Shown here piece by piece: positions 13,801-24,005 of a stretch of DNA of 64,000 nt. Source of the DNA: Bicyclus anynana (Eukaryota > Arthropoda > Insecta > Lepidoptera > Nymphalidae); the NCBI RefSeq assembly GCF_947172395.1, contig NC_069100.1, positions 14,722,109 to 14,786,108 on the forward strand, read 5' to 3'. The notes below the pieces were generated by a model that did not search any database, was not told the origin of the DNA, and saw only the letters and a program-made list of their open reading frames with translations. Numbering within the stretch: the stretch's first letter is position 1; every line of letters begins with the position of its first letter. The position numbers were made by a program, and so were the translations under genes.

Positions 13801-16800
13801 TTCATTTTACAGCAATGCGTCCTGATTTCCGAAAACGGGTGTTTTGCAGGCCAAGGCAAATGGCCTCCAACAACAACTGAATCTTTATTGTCAACAACAG
13901 TAGAGGATACAACAACAACAGATGAATCAACAAGTACTACAACAACAACTCTACCACCTTCAACTTTACCACCTCAGACCACGACAGAGGAGGTTTCAAC
14001 GACCACAGAGGAAGTCACCACAAGCAGTACTACAACAATTCAATCACCACCAACCTTACCTCCTCACACCACAACAACTACTGAAGAAGTCCCAACGACA
14101 ACAGACAATGTAACCACAGAAGAGGTTTCTACTACAATTAGTACTCAGGCCACAACAACAGAGGAAATTCCAACGATAACAGAGGAAGTCACGACATCTA
14201 GTACCACGACTACTCTGTCACCATCAACCTCGCCTCCTCAGTCCACGACAGAAGAGGTTTCCACGACCACAGAAATAGTCACAACATCCAGTACAACTAC
14301 TATATCACCTCCAACTTTACCCCCTCAGAGCACGACAGAAAAGGTTCCAACAACAACAGTGGAAATCACAACGAGCAGTATAACTCCAACAACTGTATCA
14401 CCATCAACTTTATCTCCTCAGACGACAATAACAACTGAAGAGGTCCCAACGACAACAGCAGGTTTAACAACAGAAGAAGTCCCCACTACAATTAGTACTC
14501 AGACCACTACGACAGAAGAAACTACAAAAACGACAGAGGAAGACGGAACATCTAGTACTACTACGACTACTGTGTTACCATCAACCTTACCTCCCCAGAC
14601 CTCAACAATTAATGGAGAGGACCCGACAACAACAGATGGTGCAACCACAGAAGAGGTCCCCACTACAATTACTACTACTACTAAAACAACTTTACCTCCT
14701 CAGACCACGATAACAGACGAGGTTCCAACAACAACAGAGGAAATTACAACAAGCAGTAGCATTTCAACACCATCATCGATTACAACAACTACAGGGGAGA
14801 TTTCAACAACAGATGTAACAAAAACTACTCCAAGTACGACACCTGCTGGTATATGCCCGCCAGGCTTCTTTGGCAACGTTCCTCACCCTTACCTTTGCGA
14901 CAAATATTACTTGTGTCTTGGAGGCGTCGCCACATTACTGTCATGTGCTGCAGGCTTCGAATTCGACCCTGTTACAGCGGTGAGTTATGTCAATTTTTTA
15001 TGTTTATGGCTTGCGCTAGAGTACTAAAGTCGTTCATATCGGCGTTGGAGCATCACCGAAAGGTTGCCTGTCTTTCCGTTTATCCTACAAGATTTATTTT
15101 GGAATGGTGTACCCAGGAAATCGATCAGGTTCCTCCTTCAACTTTTTATCATAGAACTGTTAGGCATCGCAGTAGGTAATCTGTATGCATACGTAGTTTA
15201 TATCCCTTATCCTCTTCTATAACAAGATCCCCAAGACTGTGATGGACCTGCCAATGCATAGCTTTATAAGCAATGTGTTAAAAAACATTTACTTAGTCGA
15301 GGTTACTACAACATTGATGAGTTCCTTAAAGATAAAAGCGCTTGGAGGCCATTGGATCAGCTTCCACCTTCACACAGGAAATAAAACTATAAGAAATTGT
15401 AATTGTTATCAATTGTAAATTATAATACTGTATGACTTTTTCAAAAGAGCAACTGTTGAGTTTCTTGCCGGTATCTTCTCAGCAGAACCTGCCTTCCGAA
15501 CCGGTGGTAGAATCTTTACAAATAGTCAACTGACGTGTCAAAAGTGCTTGTAAACTGAGCCTACTTGAAATAAATGATTTTTGATTTGATTTGATTTGAC
15601 TTAGACTCGTACAAAGTTATTAGGTCTTCGTTCCTGAATCGCAGAGCGATGGAATGCGTTAGTTATGGAATGCACTTTCAACTTCTGTTTTCACTAACAC
15701 CTACAATCAAAAAGGTATCTTCAAGTTATGAGCGAGTGCATCGGCACCTTCTAGGCAAGTTCCACTATTGGCTTACTTTTATTAGGTTTGATTGCAGCCA
15801 AGCCAACATAGACCAAAAAGGTCTATGTTGGAACTAGCTTGACTAGTAGGGAGGTGTCTTTTCAATCTTGTCAGACTAAAGTAGCAGTAATCACAAAAAG
15901 GCATTATTAGTTAATAATAATTAATAAATATTGAAAAAAAAAATCTTTTTCTAGCATGTTATCGATATCAAACTAATGTTATAATTGAGAATGTGAGTTT
16001 GTCAACTATTCAAAATATTATGCATTGCAACTTCTGAGCTGAAAATATAGTAAATGCACATAGAAATTCTCTTAAAACAATTATGCAAATTTTATTTTAC
16101 AGCAATGCGTCCTGATTTCCGAAAACGGATGTTTCGCCGGCCAAGGCAAATGGACTCCAACGGTATTACCGACTACGACAGAATCTCTATTAAGCACAAC
16201 AACAACAGAGACTGAAACCACGATCGTTGATGATTCAACAACAGTTCGCCAAACAACAGATCATACGTATGAAACAACTGATTATACTGATAAAACAACA
16301 ACTGACTCTGTGACAACAGTTAGTTCTACTGCGACAACAACAAAAGGGGATATAACAACAACTAGCACTACTCCGCTATCTACAACCTATCAGGCAATGA
16401 CAACAACAGATATGGCTGAGTCAACAATAACGACAACCACAACGCAGATACCCACAACAATAGAGGAGGTAACAACAACTCTCCAACCATCAACTTTACC
16501 TTCTCAAGCCTCAACATCGACAGACGAGGCGGAAACGACAATAATAACAACCTCAACGGAAAATTCAACGACGACAGAGGATGTGACAACAACCTTATCT
16601 CCTCAGACCACTATAACGACAGAGGAGGCCCCGACAATAACTACCACAGATACGGAGAAGGTTCCAACAACTACTACTATACAACCTCCAACAACAACAA
16701 GTACAACATCATCAATTGAGACCACAACTGCTGGCATATGCCCGCCAGGAGTATTCGGGAATATACCTCATCCTTACCTTTGCGACAAATATTACTTGTG

Positions 16801-19800
16801 TCTTGGAGGCGTCGCCACACTGTTGTCGTGTGCTGCAGGATTTGAATTCGACCCTGTTACTGCGGTAAGATATCTCTGTTTATTTTTATAGGATAATATG
16901 GTATTTATAACTATCGTACTATTATTTCAGTTTGACACCTAATTCATAACTTAACAACCTCAAAAGCATGAAAAAAATGCCTAAAAATTTTAATAGTGTG
17001 TGTTACTTATAAAAAATAAGCTATTTTATTTTACAGCAATGCGTTCTGATTTCCGAAAACGGATGTTTCGCCGGTCAAGGCAAATGGACTCCAACGGTGA
17101 CACCAACAACAACAGAGTATCTAACAACAGTGCCTGTCACTGACGCAACAACAAGTTCTAATAATGAAACAACCAGGGATACATATATCACCGAGAGTCC
17201 AGAGACCACCACGAAGGACAATGGACACGGGGAGTTGGATCCGACTACAGAAAGGAAGACTACAGGTTATAACTCAACTGTTGAAGACTTCGAAACTACT
17301 TCCATGTTAGTGCAGACTACATTAGATGACACGGCCACTACTCAACCTGTAGAGACAACCACCAGTCACATATGTCCCCCAGGTGACTATATTGATTTAT
17401 TTATTCGTTTGCTGTGATTAAATTACCAATGTGTGTTTTTTCTCGCTGGGAAATTGGGCATCGCATCTTTCTCGAAGGTGTCGCGGAAGAGACTCCTCTG
17501 TGGCACCACTACTACTCAGGAGGGTATGCGGAGCTCGCCGGGACCATTACCAGAATACCCACTAAAACCCAGCGTAACCCTTCGCGTCTTAAATGAAGCA
17601 ACAACGCATCGAATGGGACATTCCACGTTGCTGCCTCCGAAGTAAATTACCAATGTCTGACTAGAATACCCAAAATTGGGTGTTTGACTTTTTTTTATAG
17701 GTACAAAAAAATGCTAATAATAGTGCAATAGCCTTCATTAACAAGTGCCTGTGAAACACATTCGATATCTTTTGAAAGGGGCAGGAGAAGACGTAGTAAG
17801 CCTAAGCCAATATGGTAGTGGTCCATTGAAACGGAGTTGAAGGCTGCCGGTCTGTCCTGTATCATGCGCAAGAGTACAGCCAGCGAATAGGACCGAATCG
17901 AACTTTTTCCTCTTTCCTTCCTTTTCCTCTTTTGTTTCTGCTCTATGCATCTACAGGAGTTAAAGGACTCAATGAAGAAAAAGAAGATACTATTCTTTTT
18001 CTTCTTAACGAACAGTGTTGTAGAAGTAACAGTGTATCTGCGATTATTAGTTTCGAATATACAGGAGGAACATCTTTGATGATGCCGTGGATCGCTCGAA
18101 AACGCACCATATTAAATACTGCTGAAATGTGACGTCATAACTACGTTAAATCGATTGAATCGTGTGCGTGCCAAATACGTTTGTTAACAAAATTACAAAT
18201 ATGTTTGTTATATTTTGTGCGTCTATGTTTTTACTTCTTTACTACTTTCCTTTCGTTACTACTTCTTTCTACGAGAGAAAAGCTTTTCACCTTCTGACCA
18301 CCAAGCTTTGTTCTGGAGAATGGGGATTGCACCAAGTGATGATGATGAAGATGATAATGATTTATATAACTATTGTCATGATTATATAATTATATTGAGA
18401 TTAAATAACTATTGTCATCAATTTCATTGCAATTTATAATTTAACTATATTTTTTCAGATTTCTCTGGTTATATGGCGGATCCCGTGCGTTGTGACAGGT
18501 ACTATTTCTGCGCCGTCGGAAGTGCTGTGCCTCTTTACTGTCCAGCGGGCACTGAGTATGATCCTGTTTATGAAGTGAGTTTAAAACATTAATATTTGCC
18601 TTGTTTTGTCGGTCGGAATAGCCCACCGAGGGTTCCGTTCCTTGTCGAAAACATCATCTCATTAAAAATTTAAAATCAGTTTGGTATTGTGCCAATGAAA
18701 CGCTTTGATAGTCATACTAACGGACGCCTGCTATTTTATCCGCCCTTAGACATCCTTGGTCTGACCTTGTCACAAAATCTAACTTTATACTACCTCCCTG
18801 TCAATTTTTGTCTTTCTACATCAAGCGGTTTGCAAGATTTCGTGATGAGTGATGAAGATGAGATTATATTGTTGTTTTGTTTCTTATACAAATACTCTTT
18901 TTCAGAGATGCGTTCCAATTTCTGAAAACGGCTGTTTCGCTGCCCAAGGTAAATGGACACCGACGGAACCACAAACAACTGAATCTAGTAATTCCGAAGC
19001 AACAACTGGCAGTAACAATGACAATCCTGAAGCAACAACTGCAGCTGTGGAAGTAACAACATCAGATGACATTGAAACGACAACTGGTGGAACCGATGAA
19101 GTTGCAACAACAACTAAAAGCTCAGACGATAAAACAACCACAGACAATGTAATAAGAACAACAAAAGAAACTGATAATCAAGAATCTACAAGAGATCACC
19201 CGACAACTGAAGTAGTTCCTACTACACTACCTAATGTTAATGAAGAATTTACAACAATTGCACAATCAACAATAGCAGATGGAGTTACAGTTACTTCTAG
19301 TACATCAAATTATCCAACAAGCAATGTTTGTGAAGCAGGATTTTCAGGGTTCATACCAGATCCAGCAGCCTGTAGCAGCTTCTATCAATGTATCGTTGGG
19401 CATCCGATAAGATGGTTCTGCGGACCTGGAACAGAATTTGACCCGGCTACTTTGGTAAGTTCTAAAACATCCGTCAATTTGAAAAGATGGATTTTGATAC
19501 AAGATCATAGTGAATGTATTTAAAGAAAGCTAAGGGTCAGAACACAGGAGATATGATTCCTCATCCTTTAGAAAATATAAAAAAAAGATCTACACTTGAA
19601 CAATTGAGGATCTGGACCCTTGAAACCAATTCCAAACCTTGGTTTCCAAAGTCTTTTTAGTGTAGATACTCACCAACATGCAAGGAGTTCTCCCTAATGT
19701 TCATATACCGTGTTCGAGTGAATTAAAAATCCTCTCTTCGATTCCTCACTCATTCATTATTATTTGATTACAGCAATGTCAACCAATATCGGAACACGGT

Positions 19801-22080
19801 TGTTACGCCTCTAAAGGTATGTTCACACCGACGGAAGAGGCCGAAAAGACAACAGACGTGTACACGGGCTCTGATGAAAGCGCAACTACGAAAGTTCTCA
19901 CAAGTACAACGAAAAATAAAGGTAATACAACTTGAATAAATCAATTCGTAAGTAAAAATTTATTATAAAAATTGAGGTTATATCGTTCCTGACATTATTG
20001 TATCCACATATCCGCAACATCCGCACCATAAAATAACTAGATAGAAAACGCAGGATTACATGTCATGTCCCAGGCGAAGTATTTTCTATAGGCCTCGGTA
20101 ATTTATTTAACATAAAGTTGTATCCCTAATAAAAAATATATCATAGGAGTTGAAAGTGAATTTCTCTTTTATTCATTTACATTTACAGGTGTGAATGGAA
20201 ACTCCAACGAAACAACAACAGGACCTGTTGTAACAACAACAGCGCCTGTTGCAACAACAACTAGCGGCGTGTGTCCGCCGGACAAGATCGGCAATATACC
20301 GGACCCGCAGCAGTGCGATCGGTTCTACATGTGCGCGGCGGGAATGGCTATACCGCTATACTGCGCCGCCGGGTTTGAATTCGATGATACAGTTGGTGTA
20401 AGTTACATTATAACATTATTCAATAACTAACAAAGCCCCCTGATTTCAAATTTTGACTTTGACTTTTTGACTTTGACAAGCAAACAAAAAATCAAATATT
20501 ACCTCTTTTTATGAATAGTTATAACTATTCATAAAAAGAGGTAAGAAAGCGGTTAAGGCTCAGATATAATGTAAAGACTCGAGCGCAGCAGGCTTAAGAG
20601 ATAACAAAATAATTTTGGCTACATACCGCTCTCCCTTTCATCCTATCACACGAAAATTGAGGGCTATTTTTAAATAATATTTTCTCTATATATTTCGATG
20701 CAATTGGATGAAAGAAAAAAATAACACTACAGGGTCAGAACACTCTCCTTATGCTATGTTAAGAATTTGATTAAATATTTGAAACCTAAATAATTTGTCT
20801 CTGTGTTCATATTATATATAAAATGTATTTTTATTTCAACAGCAATGCGTCCAAATATCCGAAAACGGATGTTTTGCTAGACAACGACAAACTGCAAATC
20901 CTGATTTGGAGACAACAACAGAGAATGTTGTGCCAACAGAAGAGATTGTAGAAACAACAACGGATAAAGTTGTGCCAACAGAAAGTGTTGTTGAAACAAC
21001 AACAGAGAATGTTGAAACAGCACCAGTATGTCCACCAGGGCTGTTTGGCAACGTAGCGCATCCAAACCGATGTGATAAGTTTTATATGTGCACAAATGGA
21101 ATGGCCATTCCTCTGTTTTGCGGTGATGGATTTGAGTATGATCCGAAAGAAGGGGTAAGTTGCTTCAACAATTTCTAAAATAACAGTATGACAGATTTAA
21201 AATTAAAGAGGTTAAAGATCTTTCGGAATTAGCGTGTGATTCATACACATTTTGACGGCCTTCGTGGCGCAGTGGTATACGCGGTGGATTTACAAGACGG
21301 AGGTCCTGGGTTCGATCCCCGGCTGGGCAGATTGAGATTTTCTTAATTTTTCCAGGTCTGGCTGGTGGGAAAAAAAAACACCTTTATAGCAGGAGTGAAG
21401 CATGTTCTGCTAGTACAAAAGTCAAACTTGATGTGCAATGAATTTCAACAAACAAATTAAAAATGGGTTCAGAAAGCCATTTCAAACCTAATTTATTTAA
21501 AATTATGTATAGCTTTTCTATAAAATGTTCTGAAAAGATATTAACTATATATTTTTATTCTAAATAAGCTTAATAAATCGAGATTAATATAGGAAAAAAA
21601 TTAATTAAAATTGTTAATAGGTGTAAAACAATTTGTTCGTTTATAAACGCTGCATAACAAGTTTGAGCGCGGCGGCTTTTAAACGCAACGCACCATGTGC
21701 CCCCGCTCTTTGGCCTTAGTTTAGATCATATCATCACTTACCATCAGGTAGGATGGTCGTCAAACGTAAGCATAATTGGTTCCCTCAACACCAACCTATC
21801 CCCCAACGCCACTGTTATACAGTTTTTTAATGTACCTAATAGAGTAACATTGTGGTAGTTTATAATAATTCGATTATGCGGAAAATATCGAATTACGTTA
21901 TTCATAGCCAATCAAGGATTTGGGCAGGATAACTCTTTATTTTTAAATATTTTCCGACAATTCATTTTAATGTTATTTTAAAAGTAATAATTGATTAATT
22001 ATTAAATACCTATTTCTTATTATTTACAGCAATGTGCGCTGATATCTGATACTGGATGTACGGCAACATCGAGAACGTAG
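1477..22080 (+). CDS. Giant secreted mucin/peritrophin with repeated CBM14 domains (5'-partial gene, 12 exons)
   Basis: Coding exons: 1477-1899, 2886-11219, 11705-12811, 13813-14979, 16103-16864, 17037-17382, 18459-18574, 18906-19454, 19774-19921, 20189-20397, 20843-21154, 22030-22080 (TAG). All junctions are GT-AG and keep frame, giving 4,507 residues in the window. The 5' exons and signal peptide lie to the left. Nine complete six-Cys chitin-binding type-2 domains (for example CPPGFFGNIPHPYLC, then CLGGVATLL, then FEFDPVTA/QCVLISENGC) are joined by Thr-rich linkers likely to be densely O-glycosylated. CBM14 domains bind chitin; with mucin linkers they are typical of insect intestinal mucins and peritrophins, so an extracellular chitin-lining role is inferred. 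Almost all introns are phase 0 just before the fifth Cys, so exons are interchangeable modules. The tissue cannot be read from the sequence; a cuticular or tracheal chitin role is the alternative. Confidence 0.9.
1900..2885 (+). other. Intron of mucin gene 1 with RTE 3' end
   Basis: It runs from GTAATC to TTTTCCAG. It holds an antisense RTE 3' fragment (1,938-2,206) and AT-rich DNA with a TTTC microsatellite near 2,676-2,697. No other feature was seen. Confidence 0.6.
1938..2206 (-). mobile_element. RTE-type LINE, 3' fragment
   Basis: A (CAT)n tract is followed by the reverse complement of the RTE 3' coding end and short 3' UTR. It matches 36,160-36,425 of the full-length copy closely. It is 5'-truncated. 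Confidence 0.85.
2886..11219 (+). CDS. Mucin gene 1, exon b: 8.3-kb single exon of about 90 Thr-rich repeats
   Basis: 2,778 codons, phase 0 at both ends. The exon starts after TTTTCCAG with VCNWPHAVNC, which closes the previous CBM14. Tandem repeats of 27 or 30 residues then run to about 10,800. Each is built on VAPPTYPSTEVPTTTEEA followed by a Ser/Thr block, and a few truncated units lack the APPTYPST part. A diverged Thr-rich tail leads to GICPPGFFGNIPHPYLC and FEFDPVTA at the end. The frame stays open over the entire exon. Repeat variants form blocks duplicated at 981 and 654 nt. Array length is likely to vary between individuals and could be collapsed in assemblies. Confidence 0.88.
6760..8722 (+). 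repeat. 981-nt higher-order duplication inside the giant mucin exon
   Basis: Rare repeat variants recur exactly 981 nt apart: the GAAGAAGCG variant at 6,831 and 7,812 (anchor base), CCGACCTAT at 6,882 and 7,863, GCGACT at 7,095 and 8,076, and AGAGACGTCT with ACAGCC at 7,631 and 8,612. Two adjacent 327-residue blocks are therefore a recent tandem duplication. Block edges are approximate. Confidence 0.85.
9180..10490 (+). repeat. 654-nt higher-order duplication inside the giant mucin exon
   Basis: The ACATTAGCTCC variant at 9,364 and 10,018 and the ACTGATGTTCC variant at 9,630 and 10,284 lie exactly 654 nt apart, with matching unit order around them. Block edges are approximate. Confidence 0.75.
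11220..11704 (+). other. Intron of mucin gene 1
   Basis: An AT-rich 485-nt intron. A degenerate tRNA-like B-box on the minus strand is near 11,458-11,480. No other feature was seen. Confidence 0.5.
11705..12811 (+). CDS. Mucin gene 1, exon c: CBM14 end, mucin linker with 32-residue repeats, CBM14 start
   Basis: 369 codons, phase 0 at both ends. It begins QCVLISENGCFAGQGKWPPT, closing the domain opened in the giant exon. The linker uses units different from those of exon b (EEVTTSSTTTTTLSPPT, LPPQTT, ITDEVPTTT), with four nearly identical 32-residue units at about 12,180-12,560. It ends with GICPPGFFGNVPHPYLC and FEFDPVTA before GTAAGT. Confidence 0.88.
12812..13812 (+). other. Intron of mucin gene 1 with degenerate SINE
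   Basis: A 1,001-nt AT-rich intron that contains a diverged minus-oriented family B SINE at about 13,432-13,635. Nothing else was recognised. Confidence 0.5.
13432..13635 (-). mobile_element. tRNA-derived SINE, family B, old copy
   Basis: It is a diverged reverse complement of the family B consensus: 'gcggtacg', 'gataactagccg', a degenerate 'ggattctatttcc' B-box region, and the 'gtcctgg' block. Similarity is clear but there are many substitutions. Confidence 0.55.
13813..14979 (+). CDS. Mucin gene 1, exon d: CBM14 end, Thr-rich linker, CBM14 start
   Basis: 389 codons, phase 0 at both ends. It starts QCVLISENGCFAGQGKWPPT and ends FEFDPVTA before GTGAGT. Its last 135 nt are almost identical to the last 135 nt of exon c, while the linker is clearly diverged, so the domain-coding ends were duplicated or homogenised recently. 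Confidence 0.88.
15030..15178 (+). mobile_element. LINE reverse-transcriptase C-terminal fragment
   Basis: One frame reads SALEHHRKVACLSVYPTRF, CTQEIDQVPPSTFYHRTVR. This pattern (ALEHRRRVA, then a C.EE motif, then RRTRRH) is common at the C terminus of insect non-LTR reverse transcriptases. It is short and out of context, so the family is uncertain. Confidence 0.5.
15205..15600 (+). mobile_element. CR1/Jockey-like LINE, 3' end
   Basis: It encodes the degraded end of the reverse transcriptase (YNKIPKTVMDLPM, then HLLSRGYYNIDEFLKDKSAW) and a 3' UTR ending in a (TTTGAT)n tail. It shares long identity with 47,985-48,330; this copy keeps a segment of about 25 bp deleted from the other. Confidence 0.75.
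15803..15831. repeat. 12-bp perfect inverted repeat, 5-nt A loop
   Basis: CCAACATAGACC at 15,803-15,814 and GGTCTATGTTGG at 15,820-15,831 are separated by five A residues. Confidence 0.85.
16103..16864 (+). CDS. Mucin gene 1, exon e: CBM14 end, Thr-rich linker, CBM14 start
   Basis: 254 codons, phase 0 at both ends. It starts QCVLISENGCFAGQGKWTPT, continues with a diverged Thr/Ser linker, and ends with GICPPGVFGNIPHPYLC and FEFDPVTA before GTAAGA. It has the same modular layout as exons c and d with a shorter linker. Confidence 0.88.
17037..17382 (+). CDS. Mucin gene 1, exon f: CBM14 end and linker, split in a new phase-1 position
   Basis: 115 codons plus one base. It starts QCVLISENGCFAGQGKWTPT and ends at HICPP plus the first base of the next codon, before GTGACT. 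This intron interrupts the domain right after the first Cys motif and is phase 1, unlike the usual phase-0 position. The next exon supplies the rest of the domain core. Confidence 0.82.
17383..18458 (+). other. Intron of mucin gene 1 with unclassified GC-rich repeat-like stretch
   Basis: A GC-richer block at 17,440-17,645 is open in two plus frames. It shows no CBM14 pattern and no splice sites that would join the mucin. It resembles LINE 3' UTR material but I cannot classify it. The block near 17,700-17,950 is likewise unrecognised. Confidence 0.35.
18459..18574 (+). CDS. Mucin gene 1, exon g: CBM14 core only
   Basis: A short 116-nt exon entered in phase 1 and left in phase 0. It encodes DFSGYMADPVRC, DRYYFC and PLYCPAGTEYDPVYE, which is the middle of one CBM14. 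Joined to exon f it restores a complete first half of the domain. The acceptor is TTTTTTCAG and the donor GTGAGT. Confidence 0.82.
18575..18905 (+). other. Intron of mucin gene 1
   Basis: A 331-nt intron from GTGAGT to TTTTTCAG. I see nothing else in it. Confidence 0.6.
18906..19454 (+). CDS. Mucin gene 1, exon h: CBM14 end, mixed linker, CBM14 start
   Basis: 183 codons, phase 0. It begins RCVPISENGCFAAQGKWTPT, then a less repetitive Thr/Asp/Glu linker, then NVCEAGFSGFIPDPAAC, SSFYQC and TEFDPATL before GTAAGT. The domain sequence is more diverged than those of exons b-e, so this is an older module. Confidence 0.86.
19455..19773 (+). other. Intron of mucin gene 1
   Basis: A 319-nt intron from GTAAGT to TTGATTACAG. 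I see nothing else in it. Confidence 0.6.
19774..19921 (+). CDS. Mucin gene 1, exon i: CBM14 end and start of linker
   Basis: 49 codons plus one base. It starts QCQPISEHGCYASKGMFTPT and then has a short acidic Thr-rich linker. It leaves in phase 1 (AAAG/GTAATA), which splits the linker rather than the domain. Confidence 0.78.
20189..20397 (+). CDS. Mucin gene 1, exon j: short linker and CBM14 start
   Basis: 209 nt entered in phase 1 after TTTACAG. It encodes a short Thr linker, then GVCPPDKIGNIPDPQQC, DRFYMC and PLYCAAGFEFDDTVG before GTAAGT. The middle of the exon is markedly more GC-rich than its surroundings. Confidence 0.83.
20398..20842 (+). other. Intron of mucin gene 1 with a 46-bp palindrome
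   Basis: A 445-nt intron from GTAAGT to TTTCAACAG, containing the loopless palindrome at 20,499-20,544. Confidence 0.6.
20499..20544. repeat. 46-bp perfect loopless palindrome
   Basis: The 23-bp arms (20,499-20,521 and 20,522-20,544) are exactly complementary with no spacer. Confidence 0.9.
20843..21154 (+). CDS. Mucin gene 1, exon k: CBM14 end, short Val/Thr/Glu repeats, CBM14 start
   Basis: 104 codons, phase 0. It starts QCVQISENGCFARQRQT. Three short repeats of the type ETTTENVVPTE follow, then PVCPPGLFGNVAHPNRC, DKFYMC and GFEYDPKEG before GTAAGT. Confidence 0.85.
21155..22029 (+). other. Last intron of mucin gene 1, with SINE pieces
   Basis: An 875-nt intron from GTAAGT to TATTTACAG. 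It holds the tRNA-like head of a family B SINE at 21,257-21,372 and a short internal piece of the same family at about 21,717-21,770. Confidence 0.6.
21257..21372 (+). mobile_element. tRNA-derived SINE, family B, 3'-truncated head
   Basis: It has an A-box (tggcgcagtggtatacg) and a B-box (GGTTCGATCCC) followed by the family-specific 'ttaatttttccaggtctggctggtggg'-type body, then an A run. The acceptor arms do not pair, so it is not a functional tRNA gene. Confidence 0.75.
22030..22080 (+). CDS. Mucin gene 1, terminal exon l
   Basis: 17 codons including TAG. It encodes QCALISDTGCTATSRT and stop, closing the last CBM14 domain directly at the C terminus. No membrane anchor follows, which supports a soluble or matrix-bound secreted protein. 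An AATAAA at 22,446-22,451 is a possible poly(A) signal. Confidence 0.82.
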   Translation, partial: QCALISDTGCTATSRT

Positions 22081-22330
22081 GCATCAATAAGACTTCTGGA
22101 CTTTGGATTTGCGGCCTTAATTTATCTAAGTGTAATGATTTAAGAAATGATTAACGTCATGCAAATGTTATAGTTTTCAACATAAATGCGAAAAAGTGAG
22201 CCAAAGAATATTAACTAGCTTTAACGAAATTATATCAGTCAAGATATTTTCAGTAGCGTCACAAAATATCTACTTAGGTATATAAAATCTATAAGGTGAT
22301 AGTTTCTTAACCCACGAGGCAAGTATTAAT

Positions 22331-22403
22331 GTGCTTCGAAAAGCACGTTAAGACTTATTTGTAATATTTTTACAAATAAGTCTTAACGTGCTTTTCGAAG
22401 CAC
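22331..22403. repeat. 33-bp perfect inverted repeat, 7-nt loop
   Basis: The arms 22,331-22,363 and 22,371-22,403 are exactly complementary. It lies about 250 bp after the stop codon of mucin gene 1, inside its probable 3' UTR if the AATAAA at 22,446 is used. Confidence 0.92.
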
Positions 22404-22445
22404 ATAAGTCTTATCGCAGGTATAAAAATTTAGGCCTAGAAACCC

Positions 22446-22451
22446 AATAAA
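22446..22451 (+). terminator. Candidate poly(A) signal of mucin gene 1
   Basis: AATAAA lies about 366 nt after the stop codon of gene 1, in AT-rich DNA. It is the first canonical hexamer I see downstream, but such hexamers are frequent here, so this is weak. Confidence 0.35.
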
Positions 22452-23805
22452 AAATAGTATATATATATTCTTGTTAGCTAACAACCATATTTAAGGTGGA
22501 TCAAAATTTAAAACTCAATTATCTTCATAGAAAAGTGTACTTTAATAGTAGGTAGTAATAAGATTCTCTTTACTTACTGTAAGGACCCTCATCCTCACTA
22601 TAAGATAAGCAGATCATCCCTACACTGGTATGGCAAGCAAACCGCACACGACCACTCCGGTCTAGCGCCGGTGACAGACTGTCCCATTGCCCCCACTACC
22701 AATGTCAGTAGACACAAACACTACACTTACTTTGAAGACAATTTGAGGTCTACCCTCTCCACCAATATGGCGATTCTCATACAACAGTAATAGACGTTAG
22801 AAATACATTTTTTACTTATTAATATCTTTTGACCCATTTTAGTATTTCAATTTCTGTTGTTTTTCGTTAAATTTAAATAGCTTATGTATGTTCCTGTTTA
22901 AAGTTTTATAGATACACGGAATATGGATACAAATTCTCAAAACTAATACGCATATATATAGTTTGGAGATTATTATTTTAAAATTGCTAACAGATTGTAA
23001 AGTTTCACCTTCATTTCCAATCGTAGAATCATAGACATCGTATTTTTATAACATTTATCTACTTAAAAACTTGACGTTAAATTAAAATTTTTCAAAATTA
23101 AATTTTTTCAACAATTATGTTTTTTAATTTTTTCAAATTCATCAGATGAATCCCAAAGAACAAAAATACTCGTATTTTTTACTTTGCATTAAGTTTTTTA
23201 TACAATTGTCTTGACTTGACGTTATTCATTAAAAATAGATAAAAATAAATAATATTTAATTTTACAGTATTATTTGAAAAGGCTGTTTTTTATTAATTAA
23301 CTTAGAAAAATATAATAATGTTTATACAGTTTTTTTATAATACACAAAATAAAATTTGAGATTACTATCAAATTGTTTATTTTCTTTCAATCCAGACGAA
23401 ATAATATTTATATCGAAACAACTTATTGTAAAAAAAATCTTTTTTAAGTTTTTCCTGTAAATATGAATTTGTAAACCATTCGTCCGTTTGGAGAAAACTT
23501 TATTGATTTGATATCGAAATATTGGGAAGAAATAATGCATTAGGACATGAGGCTAAATGCTAGAGAGTCATTTATTTCTTTATACATTCAAATTTTAAAT
23601 GGAATAAAATATTAAAAACTTTTTACAACTTTATTTTTAGTGGAAAGTAATATTTTCTTTATTTGTATTTAACAAGGTTTATTCATGCAAAATCTACAAG
23701 GTCTTTGTAAATATCCAGTTTTCGCCTTTGAGGCCTTTTATATAGATCAAGACATACCTAGTTACATACAACTTTTTAGTTATGTTATTTCAAAATAACA
23801 AAACT

Positions 23806-23956
23806 CAGCGGGCGGTGGAGTGAACTATGCTCGGAGTATTTCTAATTGATCGAATCACATTGAGGAGATCCGCAAAACTAAATTTATCGATATAGCTCAG
23901 CGAGTGCAAAGGAACGTTGAGATGGCAACGACTAGATCCAGCAGTGGAAGTCCATC

Positions 23957-24005
<49 letters not shown>

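Larger units (their letters stand above)
14980..16102 (+). other. Intron of mucin gene 1 with two LINE fragments
   Basis: It contains a LINE reverse-transcriptase C-terminal fragment (15,030-15,178), a CR1/Jockey-like LINE 3' end (15,205-15,600) and a small perfect hairpin (15,803-15,831). The rest is AT-rich. Confidence 0.6.

Noticed and set aside
17414..17645. Extra mucin exon in intron 17,383-18,458
   Set aside because: It has no Cys pattern of CBM14 and no splice pair that fits phase, and the flanking exons f and g join perfectly without it.
21257..21330. A functional tRNA gene
   Set aside because: A- and B-boxes are present but the acceptor arms do not pair, and the same head recurs with the same body in other places, so it is a SINE.
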